A stretch of 64,000 nucleotides of DNA, taken from positions 62,001-126,000 of the forward strand of contig NZ_AP018712.1 of NCBI RefSeq assembly GCF_014701195.1. The letters run 5' to 3'. Below are positions 8,671-17,588 of the stretch, piece after piece. The notes below the pieces were generated by a model, which was not told the origin of the DNA, ran no database searches, and saw only the letters and a program-made list of their open reading frames with translations. The first letter of the stretch is position 1. Each line of letters opens with the position of its first letter. Origin of the DNA: Tepiditoga spiralis. Its GTDB lineage: Bacteria > Thermotogota > Thermotogae > Petrotogales > Petrotogaceae. The position numbers and the translations under genes are program-made.

Positions 8671-8699
8671 AAAACTCCACACTAATAGTGTGGAGTTTT
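8671..8699. terminator. Terminator between the ferredoxin-fusion gene and msrA
   Basis: AAAACTCCACACT / AGTGTGGAGTTTT, a 13-bp stem with loop AAT, 11 nt after the stop of the 8710 gene on the minus strand. The following T run is only four long, so some read-through into msrA is likely. Confidence 0.7.
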
Positions 8700-8709
8700 T
8701 ATTTTTAAA

Positions 8710-10566
8710 TTATATTTTAAACATATTCATAAGATCATTATCAATTTCAAAATTTAATATATCATTTTCAATTAGAAGTGAATAAAATTGATTTATTTTT
8801 TTAGTTAATTCTTCTCCTTCAACATATTTAAAAGTTACTCTATTTAAAAATTCTTCAACATTTTCAATATTTGCTCTCATCATATCAAAAGAAAGTTTTG
8901 CTGCTTCTTTTTTATTTTTATTCACCCATTCAATACTATTTTTTAATTCATCTAATACAACTTTGGATATTTCTGGATATTTTCTAACAAACTCTCCTTT
9001 AAATATAACTCCTGCATTTGGAAATAACCCAAAATTATTATTTATTTCATTCCAAAGTTTACCATAAGATAATTCTGAATATTTAATATTATTATTTTTT
9101 AATGTTTTTATAGCAAACCCTGCTTCAGGCTCTCTAAGTAATACAGTATCCACTTTTCCATTAATAAAATCATTCATAATTTGTTTAGGTCTTCCAAAAG
9201 GTTTACCAAACACAAATTCAAAATCATTTACATCAAATCCTTTTGATTGTATTAAATACTTTGTTATTTTAGCTGGTGGTGCATCTTCAAATAAAGGTAA
9301 ATAAAGTTTTTTACCTTTTAAATCTTCTATTGACTTTGCTTTATACCCTCTTGTTAAAATAGAAAAATTATCCCAAACAAATACAACTGGCATCTTTACA
9401 TCCATACCTTTAAATTTTGAAGCTGTTATTAATGCAGAAAAACTTATATCTGCTTTCCCATTTACAATCCAACCCAAATGTTTTTCTGTTTCTTCCCAAA
9501 CTTTTAACTCTTTTATATTTACTGCATTTTTAATTTTTTTAGACTGTAAAAGTTTCATAATTATAGGATAACCAACTGGTGTTGCTGATTGTATTGTAAT
9601 AGTAGGTTTATTTGAGTTTTCATTTTTTTCTTCTTCTTCAATTGTTTTTTTAAAATAAACCCAAACTTCAAATTCACTTTTAATTTCTGTTTTATGATCA
9701 AATCCCATTCCATTTAACATATTTATCAAAGGGGTTGGTTCAAAGGTTTGAACTAATATAAACTCTTCACCTGGTTTTATGCTATAGGCTTTTTTAATTA
9801 TTACATCAAATGGATCAACTTGCATAGTTCTAACATCTAAAATATTAAGATTATCTTTATTGCTCTTATTAAAAACAGATACTCTATATTCAAATTTGTT
9901 TATTTTTTTTACATTGTACAAATATTTTAACTCTTCAATATTTTTTATAAAAGGATCTATTACAAACTCTCCTTCAAATACAAATCCTTCACCACGTTTT
10001 AAATTTTTTAATTTATTTAAAACATTTTCAATACTTTCAAAATTATTATTTTCTACTTTTAAAACTTCATTTTCATCCCAAAATATATCTGTATTATTAA
10101 ATTTTTCTTCATTAAATTCTTTTATACATTCTGGAAATTTTTTTGACAATTCTTTTACTAAACCTAATTCTTCATTTAAAGTATGTAAGATTTCACACAA
10201 AGATATCTTTGTCATTTTAGAAGCATTTTCAAAAGTTGCAAATTTTGCAAGAGTATTCCACATAAACGGTGTTTGCATCTTTTTAAACTTTGGAGATAGT
10301 TCAATTAATTTTTCTTTTAACTTTGGATGTTTTTCAAGAGTTTCTTTTACATTAGAACTGCCAGTTATTAATTCAATATTTTTTATTTCAATAGCATTTG
10401 TTGGGCATGATTTTAATGCTTTAATTGATTTAGTTTCCTCTGTTTCATTTTCTGGTTGTTTATAAACTATAGCTTTTCCATCTATTATTTTAAAATTTTC
10501 TTCAGCAACTCTTTCACATGCTCTACAAGCTATACATTTCTCTTTTAAAACTTTAAACTTTTCCAT
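8710..10566 (-). CDS. Ferredoxin-DUF1858-DUF2249-substrate-binding fusion protein
   Basis: A 618-residue multidomain protein. Residues 1-60 are a ferredoxin-like domain with CIACRACERVAEENF and a later CPTNAI, so at least one Fe-S cluster is likely. Residues about 75-145 look like DUF1858 (helical, ScdA-like). About 230-310 resemble DUF2249 (LDVRTMQVDPFDVI...PGEEFILVQTFEPTPL). About 325-600 resemble NMT1/PhnD-type periplasmic substrate-binding proteins (ITIQSATPVGYPI, DVNDFEFVFG, DTVLLREPEAGFAI). No signal peptide or membrane segment is present, so the ligand-binding domain should be cytosolic. No ABC transporter is adjacent. The ATG at 10564-10566 with AAGGAG 8 nt upstream was preferred over an upstream GTG. 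The role may be sensing or redox; the ligand is unknown. Confidence 0.8.
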   Translation of the reverse strand: MEKFKVLKEKCIACRACERVAEENFKIIDGKAIVYKQPENETEETKSIKALKSCPTNAIEIKNIELITGSSNVKETLEKHPKLKEKLIELSPKFKKMQTPFMWNTLAKFATFENASKMTKISLCEILHTLNEELGLVKELSKKFPECIKEFNEEKFNNTDIFWDENEVLKVENNNFESIENVLNKLKNLKRGEGFVFEGEFVIDPFIKNIEELKYLYNVKKINKFEYRVSVFNKSNKDNLNILDVRTMQVDPFDVIIKKAYSIKPGEEFILVQTFEPTPLINMLNGMGFDHKTEIKSEFEVWVYFKKTIEEEEKNENSNKPTITIQSATPVGYPIIMKLLQSKKIKNAVNIKELKVWEETEKHLGWIVNGKADISFSALITASKFKGMDVKMPVVFVWDNFSILTRGYKAKSIEDLKGKKLYLPLFEDAPPAKITKYLIQSKGFDVNDFEFVFGKPFGRPKQIMNDFINGKVDTVLLREPEAGFAIKTLKNNNIKYSELSYGKLWNEINNNFGLFPNAGVIFKGEFVRKYPEISKVVLDELKNSIEWVNKNKKEAAKLSFDMMRANIENVEEFLNRVTFKYVEGEELTKKINQFYSLLIENDILNFEIDNDLMNMFKI

Positions 10567-10725
10567 TTTAAACACTCCTTTATCCAGATAATTTTTATCG
10601 TATATAAAAATTATATATTATTTTCATATAAAAATCCGTATCATATGTTACACTTTTTAATAGTAAAAATAAATAATTTTTGTTATAATCAGTTAGCTTA
10701 ACTAATAATTATATTGAGGTGATTT

Positions 10726-12069
10726 ATGTCAAAAAAATACTTTAAAGTATTGAAAATCGCTTTACCTGCTGTTGGAGAAATGCTTTTATATATGCTCGTT
10801 TTTGTATCAGACACAGCCTTTATAGGTCATTGGGGCGGGAATGATGCAGTAAGTGCTGTTGGATTGAGTACAGAACTAATATATACTATTACAGGTATAA
10901 TAATAACAATAGGGTTGAGTACTGCAATAACAACTATGGTTGCTCAAAGTTATGGAGCTAAAAAAATAAATACAGTTGAAAAATACTTATCTTCTGGTTT
11001 TTTCTTCGGCTTTTTCATATCATTAATTGTATCAACCTTTATTTTTTTATTTAGTAAAAATATATTAATTATTTTAGGAGCTAAAAAAATTGTATTATCC
11101 TATGGACTTTCTTACACAAAAATAGTAGCTTTTGGATCAGTATTTCAAATGTTAGTTTCATTACTTAGCTCAGGCTTAAGAGGAATAGGAAATACTTTTA
11201 TGTCAATGATTTCAGCATTAATTATAAACACTATAAATATAATTTTAGACTGGATTTTTATTTTTGGCAAGTTTGGATTTCCTGAAATGGGAGTTAAAGG
11301 TGCTGCCATTGCAACCTCTCTTGCAGCAATTATTGGATTTTTATTTTTAGTATTTTATTATGTATTTTTTTCAAAAGTAAAAATCAGATTTAAATATATA
11401 AAAAATTTAAACAAAAAATATATTTTAAAATTATTTTATCTTGCAGTTCCTTCTGGGCTTCAAGAAGGAGCTTTTAGCTTAGCAAGATTATTATCTGTTT
11501 CTTGGGTATTGAGTGGTCTTGGAAAATTATCTGCTTCCACTAATCAAATAGTTACAACAATAGAAAGCATATCTTTTATGCCAGGTTGGGGATTTAGTGT
11601 TGCAGCAACTGCTTTAGTTGGTCAAATGATTGGAGCTAAGGACTATAAAAAAGCTAAAGAGTACGCAAATATTTCTGCATTAATGGGAACTGTAATAATG
11701 AGTTTTTTTGGAATATTGTTTATATTAATTCCAAAACTTTTTATGAATTTTTTTATAACAGATCCAAAAACAATAGAACTTGGAGTACTATGCTTAATAG
11801 TAACAGCTTTTGAACAACCAACAATGGCAATAAGTATGATTTATGGTGGATCTTTAAAAGGAGCTGGAGATACAAAAACGCCTTTTAAGGTATCTTTATT
11901 TACTAATTGGGGAATAAGGCTTCCTTTAATATTTATTATAATCTTTATTTTAAAATTAAATCTAGTTTATGTCTGGGGAGCAATGGTTATACAATGGTTT
12001 ATAGATGCACTATTAAAATATAATTTCTTTAAAAATTTTTTATCCTCAAAAATAAAATTAAATATATAA
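10726..12069 (+). CDS. MATE family multidrug/Na+ efflux transporter
   Basis: The 447-residue membrane protein has 12 predicted segments in two halves. Motifs: ALPAVGEMLLYMLVFVSDTAFIGHWGG at the start, TMVAQSYGAKK, SSGLRGIGNT, and in the second half TALVGQMIGAKDY and GGSLKGAGDTKTP. This two-fold pattern is the MATE (NorM/DinF-like) signature. It should export cationic drugs or metabolites in exchange for Na+ or H+. The ATG has TGAGGTGAT upstream, and TATAAT precedes it in the divergent promoter region shared with the ferredoxin fusion gene. Substrate unknown. Confidence 0.93.
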   Translation: MSKKYFKVLKIALPAVGEMLLYMLVFVSDTAFIGHWGGNDAVSAVGLSTELIYTITGIIITIGLSTAITTMVAQSYGAKKINTVEKYLSSGFFFGFFISLIVSTFIFLFSKNILIILGAKKIVLSYGLSYTKIVAFGSVFQMLVSLLSSGLRGIGNTFMSMISALIINTINIILDWIFIFGKFGFPEMGVKGAAIATSLAAIIGFLFLVFYYVFFSKVKIRFKYIKNLNKKYILKLFYLAVPSGLQEGAFSLARLLSVSWVLSGLGKLSASTNQIVTTIESISFMPGWGFSVAATALVGQMIGAKDYKKAKEYANISALMGTVIMSFFGILFILIPKLFMNFFITDPKTIELGVLCLIVTAFEQPTMAISMIYGGSLKGAGDTKTPFKVSLFTNWGIRLPLIFIIIFILKLNLVYVWGAMVIQWFIDALLKYNFFKNFLSSKIKLNI

Positions 12070-12116
12070 CAATTACACAAACAACTAAATTTGTTTCAAT
12101 TTTACACACTCCTACT

Positions 12117-12172
12117 ATTTTGGTAATTTACATATAAAAAATTTTTTTATATACTTTATATGTTATCAAAAT
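12117..12172. promoter_or_regulatory. Imperfect dyad upstream of oleate hydratase, candidate operator
   Basis: ATTTTGGTAATTTACATATAA (12117-12137) is mirrored by TTATATGTTATCAAAAT (12156-12172), differing by one base and a 3-4 nt insertion. It ends about 10 nt before the oleate hydratase ribosome site. It could be an operator or an AT-rich hairpin. It does not match the dyad beside the TetR gene at 14533. Confidence 0.35.
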
Positions 12173-12194
12173 GAACTGAAAGGAGTTGTAAAAT

Positions 12195-13895
12195 ATGGGA
12201 AACTATCAAAGAATAAATCCAAAAAAACCAGAAGGTATTGAAACTAAAAAAGCTTATTTAGTTGGTTCTGGAATAGGAGCACTTTCAGCAGCTTTTTATT
12301 TAATTCGTGATGGACATATGGATGGAAAAAATATAACAATATTAGAAAGAAAAAACATTAATGGTGGTGCTTTAGACGGAGCAGGAAATGCAGAAGAAGG
12401 ATATGTTATTCGTGGTGGAAGAGAAATGGAAGCTCATTATGAATGTACTTGGGATATGTTTGGAGATATTCCATCTTTAAAAAGACCTGGTAGAACTATT
12501 TTAGATGAATTTCACGAAATAAATGTTTGGGATCCAAATGAGTCAGTTTGTAGATTACTTCATAACAGAGGTGAAAGAGCAGATTCTTCTACTTTAGGCT
12601 TAGAAGAAAAACACATTAAACAATTAACAAAACTTTCTTTAGCAACTGAAGAAGCACTTGGAAATATTACTGTAAAACAATTTTTTGATCCATCATTTTT
12701 TGAAACAAATATGTGGTTATTTTGGAGAAGTATGTTTGCTTTTGAAACATGGCATAGTGTTGTAGAAATGAAAAGATATATGCAAAGATTTATTCATTTA
12801 TTACCTGGTATGAATAAATTAAAAGGCATATTATTCTCTGAATACAATCAATATGATTCATTTGTTTTACCTTTGTTAAGTTGGTTAAAAGAACGTGGAG
12901 TTAAATTTGAAAATGAAACATTGGTTACTGATTTAGATATGGATATAACTGATTCCGAAAAAGTAGTTACAGGTATACATATTATAAAAAATGGAAAAGA
13001 AGAAATAATAAAAACTACAAGAAATGACTTAGTTTTTGTTACCAATGGTTCAATGACAGAAAATTCAACAATTGGAAGTATGAATAAAGCTCCAGAACTC
13101 AATAGAGAACCTGGACCAGTTTGGAATTTATGGAAAAACATTGCAAAAAAAGACAAAGCTTTTGGAAACCCTGAAGTTTTTTGTGGTAATATAGACAAAA
13201 CCAAATGGGAATCATTTACTATGACATTCAAAGATTCTAAAATGGAAGATGTTTTGAAAAAATTAACAGGTAATGATCCTCGTTCAGGAAGAGGTATTAC
13301 TGGAAGTGTTGTAACTTTTAAAGATTCAAACTGGGGAATGAGTTTTACTGGCAGTAGACAACCACATTTTGCAAATCAACCAGACAATGTAATCGTATTG
13401 TGGGCATATGGATTATTCCCAGATAATGAAGGAGACTTTATAAAGAAAAAAATGAGTGAATGTACAGGAGAAGAATTATTAAGAGAAGTTTTGTACCACT
13501 TAAACGTTGAAGGCGAATTAATGGAAGAAATTGTTGATAGTGCAATAGTAATTCCAGTAATGATGCCATACATCACAAGTCAATTCATGCCAAGAGTAAA
13601 GGGAGACAGACCTGATGTTGTTCCAGAAGGTAGTGTTAATTTAGCATTTTTAGGACAATTTGCAGAAATAAAAGATGATTGTGTATTTACAGTTGAATAC
13701 TCTGTTCGTTCTGCAATCATGGGTGTATATAAATTATTAAATCTTGAAAAAGAAGTACCAGAAATTTATCCAAGTCAATATGATGTTAGAGCACTTACAG
13801 CAGCTACAAAAACATTGTATAGCGGAAAACCTTTACCAGGCGAACCTATAATAAAAAAATTAATAAAAGATACAACATTAGAAGGATTAATTTAA
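12195..13895 (+). CDS. ohyA: Oleate hydratase (FAD-dependent)
   Basis: Adds water to the cis-9 double bond of unsaturated fatty acids, giving 10-hydroxy acids. The 566-residue length fits the family. The FAD-binding motif is VGSGIGALSAAFYL near residue 25, followed by the characteristic block with NINGGALDGAG, GYVIRGGREME and HYECTWDMFG, which contains the conserved glycine-rich turn and the glutamate implicated in catalysis. The C-terminal half has PRSGRGITGSVVTFKDSNWG and FLGQFAEIKDDCVFTVEYSVRSA, also conserved. AAAGGAGTTG precedes the ATG. Oleate hydratases are known mainly from Firmicutes, Actinobacteria and Proteobacteria, so acquisition by transfer is possible. Likely role: detoxifying unsaturated fatty acids. 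Confidence 0.95.
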   Translation: MGNYQRINPKKPEGIETKKAYLVGSGIGALSAAFYLIRDGHMDGKNITILERKNINGGALDGAGNAEEGYVIRGGREMEAHYECTWDMFGDIPSLKRPGRTILDEFHEINVWDPNESVCRLLHNRGERADSSTLGLEEKHIKQLTKLSLATEEALGNITVKQFFDPSFFETNMWLFWRSMFAFETWHSVVEMKRYMQRFIHLLPGMNKLKGILFSEYNQYDSFVLPLLSWLKERGVKFENETLVTDLDMDITDSEKVVTGIHIIKNGKEEIIKTTRNDLVFVTNGSMTENSTIGSMNKAPELNREPGPVWNLWKNIAKKDKAFGNPEVFCGNIDKTKWESFTMTFKDSKMEDVLKKLTGNDPRSGRGITGSVVTFKDSNWGMSFTGSRQPHFANQPDNVIVLWAYGLFPDNEGDFIKKKMSECTGEELLREVLYHLNVEGELMEEIVDSAIVIPVMMPYITSQFMPRVKGDRPDVVPEGSVNLAFLGQFAEIKDDCVFTVEYSVRSAIMGVYKLLNLEKEVPEIYPSQYDVRALTAATKTLYSGKPLPGEPIIKKLIKDTTLEGLI

Positions 13896-13900
13896 AAAAT

Positions 13901-13934
13901 AAAAAGAGAAATCATTTATTTGGTTTCTCTTTTT
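13901..13934. terminator. Bidirectional terminator between oleate hydratase and the TetR gene
   Basis: AAAAAGAGAAATCA (13901-13914) pairs with TGGTTTCTCTTTTT (13921-13934), one wobble pair, loop TTTATT. It ends both convergent genes; the TetR stop codon lies inside it. Confidence 0.8.
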
Positions 13935-14481
13935 CATATTTTAATAAAGCTCTATAAAGATCTCCATCTAATATTTTAGTTAAATTATCTACTATTTCTT
14001 TTGGATCTTCTTCCATATGTTCCTTAACCCAATCAATAATTGTATTAGTAAGTGCTATTTTATAAAATTTTGCTACATATTTTTTATCTTTTTCAGTTAT
14101 ATTCATATCTTTTGAAAGTTCATTTATAACCCCAAAAATAAGTTTATATACGCTTTCATCCAAATGATTTTCTAAATGATCTCTATCAATTGAATTATAT
14201 GCATTTAAAACTATTTTTTTATTTTCACGTAAATAATAAAGTATTTTTAAAAAACCCTTTTGCCAAGTTTCATAAGTTCTATTTTTTCCAAGAACATTAA
14301 GTATTTCCGTTTTAAAAGTCCATTCTAAAAGATCATATATATCATGAAAATAATAATATAAAGTTCTTCTGTTTAATCCACATTCTTTAACAACATCATT
14401 AACCGTTATTTTAGATAATGGTATTGTTTGCATTAGTTTTTTTAATGATTCAGATAAAGCTTTTTGTGTAAGTTTAGACAT
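13912..14481 (-). CDS. TetR/AcrR family transcriptional regulator
   Basis: The 189-residue protein has an N-terminal helix-turn-helix (ITVNDVVKECGLNRRTLYYYFHDIYDLLEW, about residues 20-50). This is the TetR pattern with the NRRTLYYYF recognition helix also seen in DhaS-type regulators with a TetR_C_8-like C-terminal domain. The ATG at 14479-14481 has AGGAGG upstream, so a longer frame reaching 14535 is rejected. It is divergent from a DMT transporter, with a perfect 13-bp dyad between them, and convergent with oleate hydratase. Auto-repression and control of the transporter are likely; control of oleate hydratase is not shown. Confidence 0.9.
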   Translation of the reverse strand: MSKLTQKALSESLKKLMQTIPLSKITVNDVVKECGLNRRTLYYYFHDIYDLLEWTFKTEILNVLGKNRTYETWQKGFLKILYYLRENKKIVLNAYNSIDRDHLENHLDESVYKLIFGVINELSKDMNITEKDKKYVAKFYKIALTNTIIDWVKEHMEEDPKEIVDNLTKILDGDLYRALLKYEKEKPNK

Positions 14482-14532
14482 ATATGTTCCTCCTAGTATC
14501 AATTTTAAACTAATTATAAAATAAAAAATCAC

Positions 14533-14577
14533 CATTATAATTAATAGTATTATGTTATAATAACATTAATTATAATG
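14533..14577. promoter_or_regulatory. Perfect 13-bp inverted repeat, probable TetR operator
   Basis: CATTATAATTAAT (14533-14545) is the exact reverse complement of ATTAATTATAATG (14565-14577), separated by 19 bp. It covers the intergenic region between the divergent TetR and DMT genes and contains candidate TATAAT boxes, as expected for an operator blocking both promoters. Confidence 0.65.
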
Positions 14578-14594
14578 AAAGAGGGTAATATAAA

Positions 14595-15485
14595 TTGAAT
14601 TCAAAAAAATTTTTAGGATGGGCATATCTTTTTATAACAATTTTCTTTTTTAGTACTATTGAAGTAGCTACTAAACCTTTTTTAAATATTTTCAATCCTT
14701 TTCAAATAACTTTTTTAAGATTTTTTATTGGTGGACTATTTATTTTATTATATCTTTTTTTAACAAAACAAATTAAAAATTTTCAATTTTCATTCAAAAA
14801 TTTAATGTTGATGTGTTTTATAGGAAGTTTAAATTCTTTACTTTCAATGTCTTTATTACAGTTTTCTATAAAATTTTCAAATGCTTCAACTGCAGCAATT
14901 TTAATAAGTGCAAACCCAATTTTTGTTTTAATATTAGCATCAATTATTCTAAATGAAAAAATAACTTTAAAAAAAATTATTTCTCTAATAGTTGGTATAA
15001 TTGGCATTATAATAATATTACTTTCTAATAATACTGGAGATAGTTATTTAGGCCTTTTATTTGGACTTCTATCTACATTCAGCTTTGCTTTTTATACAGT
15101 AATGGTAAAAAGATATTTATCAAATATTCCTTCAAATATTTTTGTAGCTTTTTCTTTTTTAATGTCTTCAATACCTTTTTATATAGTATTAAAAATATTA
15201 AAAATACCTGTATTTGAATTCAATGGAAACTTTCAAATTTATTTGATGTTATTTTATATAAGTATATTTGTTACTGGTATAGCTTATATTACCTTCTTTA
15301 AAGCATTAACTATCTTAGATGCTTCTTTAGGTTCTTTTTCTTTTTTATTAAAACCTGTAATTTCAACAATACTAGCTTATTATTTTTTAAATGAAGTTCC
15401 AAATAAATTAAAATTAATTGGAACTATATTTGTTGTTTTATCTGTTGGGATTTTAGCTTTAAAATTCCAACAAAAAAATAACTAA
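14595..15485 (+). CDS. EamA/DMT superfamily transporter
   Basis: The 296-residue integral membrane protein has ten hydrophobic segments forming two EamA repeats. Typical motifs are FLRFFIGGLF in the first repeat, AAILISANPIFVLILASIILNEKI at its end, and FLLKPVISTILAYYFLNE in the second. It starts with TTG at 14595 behind GAGGG. It likely exports a metabolite or amino acid; the substrate cannot be inferred. It is divergent from the TetR gene and shares its operator, so TetR control is likely. Confidence 0.9.
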   Translation: MNSKKFLGWAYLFITIFFFSTIEVATKPFLNIFNPFQITFLRFFIGGLFILLYLFLTKQIKNFQFSFKNLMLMCFIGSLNSLLSMSLLQFSIKFSNASTAAILISANPIFVLILASIILNEKITLKKIISLIVGIIGIIIILLSNNTGDSYLGLLFGLLSTFSFAFYTVMVKRYLSNIPSNIFVAFSFLMSSIPFYIVLKILKIPVFEFNGNFQIYLMLFYISIFVTGIAYITFFKALTILDASLGSFSFLLKPVISTILAYYFLNEVPNKLKLIGTIFVVLSVGILALKFQQKNN

Positions 15486-15555
15486 AAAATATTTTACTAA
15501 ATTTAAATTTTTTTATAAATTTTTATATTCTTTTTATCAAAATCAAACTAAATAT

Positions 15556-15594
15556 CTCTTTATATGATATCATAACATGATACCATATAAAGAG
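15556..15594 (+). promoter_or_regulatory. Hairpin overlapping the lipase ribosome-binding site
   Basis: CTCTTTATATGATATCA (15556-15572) pairs with TGATACCATATAAAGAG (15578-15594), 16 of 17 pairs, loop TAACA. The 3' arm includes AAAGAG of the ribosome site AAAGAGGTG that serves the ATG at 15604. If it folds in the mRNA it would hide the ribosome site; as DNA it could be an operator. Confidence 0.6.
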
Positions 15595-15603
15595 GTGATT
15601 TAT

Positions 15604-17553
15604 ATGAAAAAATTTGTTCTTTTTATTTTTTTATTTATCAACATTTTTGTTTTTTCAAATCCTTTAGAAGATACATTTAAATTTTTAAATGTAAAATACG
15701 ATCCAAAAGAAATAAATACATCAAATAATTTTGAAGTATTATCAATAAAAGATATTAACTCTAATGAATGTTTTATAAAAATACATTGGAATATAAAAAA
15801 TATTTTTTTATCTGGGACAAGAGTTTTATTGAACAATGGAAATGGCTTTAAAATTATTAAAAGCTTATCAGCTTTTCAAAATTCTGTAAGTATAAAAGTT
15901 TTGAAAAACAAAAAAAATAGTTTCATAATTCAAAATTATGACAAAGATGGAAGTATCTACAATAGTACAATAAAAGACGTTTATATTTTCTACAACAATG
16001 AAAAAAACAAAATTATTTCATATAAAAATAAAAAGTTTTTAATATATAAAAATTTATTTGAAAAAAATAAAAATACTTTAATTTATTTTGGAAAAAAAGA
16101 AGAAGATTTTTTAGAAATAAACGCATTAAACTTAAAATCAAACTCAATAGTTTTCCCAATAGGATACACATCAGATTCAACAATTGCTTCTTTTGTAAAA
16201 GAACGAACTAAAGTTTCATTTATTAATAGCAATATATCATTTAACTTTGAAACGAAATATCCACTCATTTCTCCAGAAATAACTAAAAGTGGATTTCACG
16301 AAATATTTCCAATAATACCAGCATCATACATATCAAAAAAATTAAATTTAAACTTCAATTCAATAAATATAAGATTGTTTTATAAAAATGAATTTAAAGA
16401 TGAAAGTTATTCTGAACTTTGGAAAGTAAAACCAAAATTTTCAAGACAAACTTATGAAGAAGAAGCTATGATTTTACACAAAAAAATATCTGGTATAAGA
16501 TATGGTTATAGAATTCCAGAAAAATCTATAAATACTGAAGTTTATAATAAAAAAAGGAAAGCTATAATTTTTGTTCACGGAATTCAAATAAATAGATATT
16601 TAGAAAATTTTTTTAAAGAAAAATTTCCTTGGAGAACTTTACAACGGTTTGGAACCTTTAATAATTTCTTTAGATATATATACGAAAATGATGAAAAATT
16701 TAAAAATTTTGATTTTTACGAATTTATTTATGATTCTCATACCATGACAGCAAAAGAATTTGGAAAAAAACTTTATGAATTAATGGAAAAAGGAAAGTTT
16801 AAAGATTATAAAGAACTTTATTTTATATCTCACAGCATGGGAGGATTAGTTACTAGATATGCACTTAATTTTTCAAATTATACGAATATAGTTAATATAA
16901 TAAATATAGATGCAGTTAATTATGGCTCATCTTTACAAAATCTAATAGAACTTTTTGCTTATAAATCTTTTGATGAAAAAATTGATGAAAATATAGAAAG
17001 TGCTATTAAAATATTAGAAAATTCATTAAATGATACTATTTCTCAAAAAAAATTAAATTTAGATAATGAGTTAAAAATATTATTTAAAACTTATCCATAC
17101 TTAATACCAGCAATTCTTTCTGAATATAATATATTAGATACTTTTAATGGAGGATATTCTATACGAAGTTCAAATACTAAAAAATTAAATAAATTAAATA
17201 ATACACTTTTTAAAAAGAATTTATTTACACCTTCAAAAGACATAATTAATTTAAATAAAAATGATAAATACTTAAATAAATTACTCTTAATTTATTCAAA
17301 AATTGATGATTATGATCCAATAGTTACATTTAACTTTTCTCACTCAGTTTTAGAATTTTTTGGAAGAATAACAAATTCATCTAAATATGAAATAGAAAAT
17401 GATGGAGCAGTTACAGTTGCCAGTCAAATGATGTATGGATATAATGTAAGAAGAGATTCAAATTATATAAATGGAAGAAATCACGAAACTTTTTTTAATG
17501 ATTATAAAATGATAACAGAATTACTAAATAAATATGTTTTAATTAATTATTAA
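15604..17553 (+). CDS. Secreted alpha/beta-hydrolase, lipase-like
   Basis: The 649-residue protein has a signal peptide (MKKFVLFIFLFINIFVFSN). The first 320 or so residues are unrecognised and beta-rich. The C-terminal half is an alpha/beta hydrolase: IIFVHGIQ provides the oxyanion strand, YFISHSMGGLVTRYA holds the nucleophile Ser at about residue 411 (GHSMGG-like, with S before H), NDGAVTVASQM and GRNHETFFND hold a likely acid region and the catalytic His. The pattern suits a triacylglycerol lipase or esterase. It may supply fatty acids in the same region as oleate hydratase. The start at 15604 has AGAGGTGAT upstream; a frame from 15577 lacks one. Confidence 0.8.
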   Translation: MKKFVLFIFLFINIFVFSNPLEDTFKFLNVKYDPKEINTSNNFEVLSIKDINSNECFIKIHWNIKNIFLSGTRVLLNNGNGFKIIKSLSAFQNSVSIKVLKNKKNSFIIQNYDKDGSIYNSTIKDVYIFYNNEKNKIISYKNKKFLIYKNLFEKNKNTLIYFGKKEEDFLEINALNLKSNSIVFPIGYTSDSTIASFVKERTKVSFINSNISFNFETKYPLISPEITKSGFHEIFPIIPASYISKKLNLNFNSINIRLFYKNEFKDESYSELWKVKPKFSRQTYEEEAMILHKKISGIRYGYRIPEKSINTEVYNKKRKAIIFVHGIQINRYLENFFKEKFPWRTLQRFGTFNNFFRYIYENDEKFKNFDFYEFIYDSHTMTAKEFGKKLYELMEKGKFKDYKELYFISHSMGGLVTRYALNFSNYTNIVNIINIDAVNYGSSLQNLIELFAYKSFDEKIDENIESAIKILENSLNDTISQKKLNLDNELKILFKTYPYLIPAILSEYNILDTFNGGYSIRSSNTKKLNKLNNTLFKKNLFTPSKDIINLNKNDKYLNKLLLIYSKIDDYDPIVTFNFSHSVLEFFGRITNSSKYEIENDGAVTVASQMMYGYNVRRDSNYINGRNHETFFNDYKMITELLNKYVLINY

Positions 17554-17588
17554 ATTATGTTATAATAAAAAAAAGGTGGGGATTAATA

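Noticed and set aside
9860-10465. A 201-codon open frame antisense to the ferredoxin fusion gene
   Set aside because: Phe/Ser/Asn-rich translation typical of the reverse of AT-rich coding DNA; the minus-strand gene has clear domains.
12560-13600. Frames antisense to oleate hydratase
   Set aside because: The hydratase frame is intact with family motifs throughout; antisense frames lack ribosome sites.
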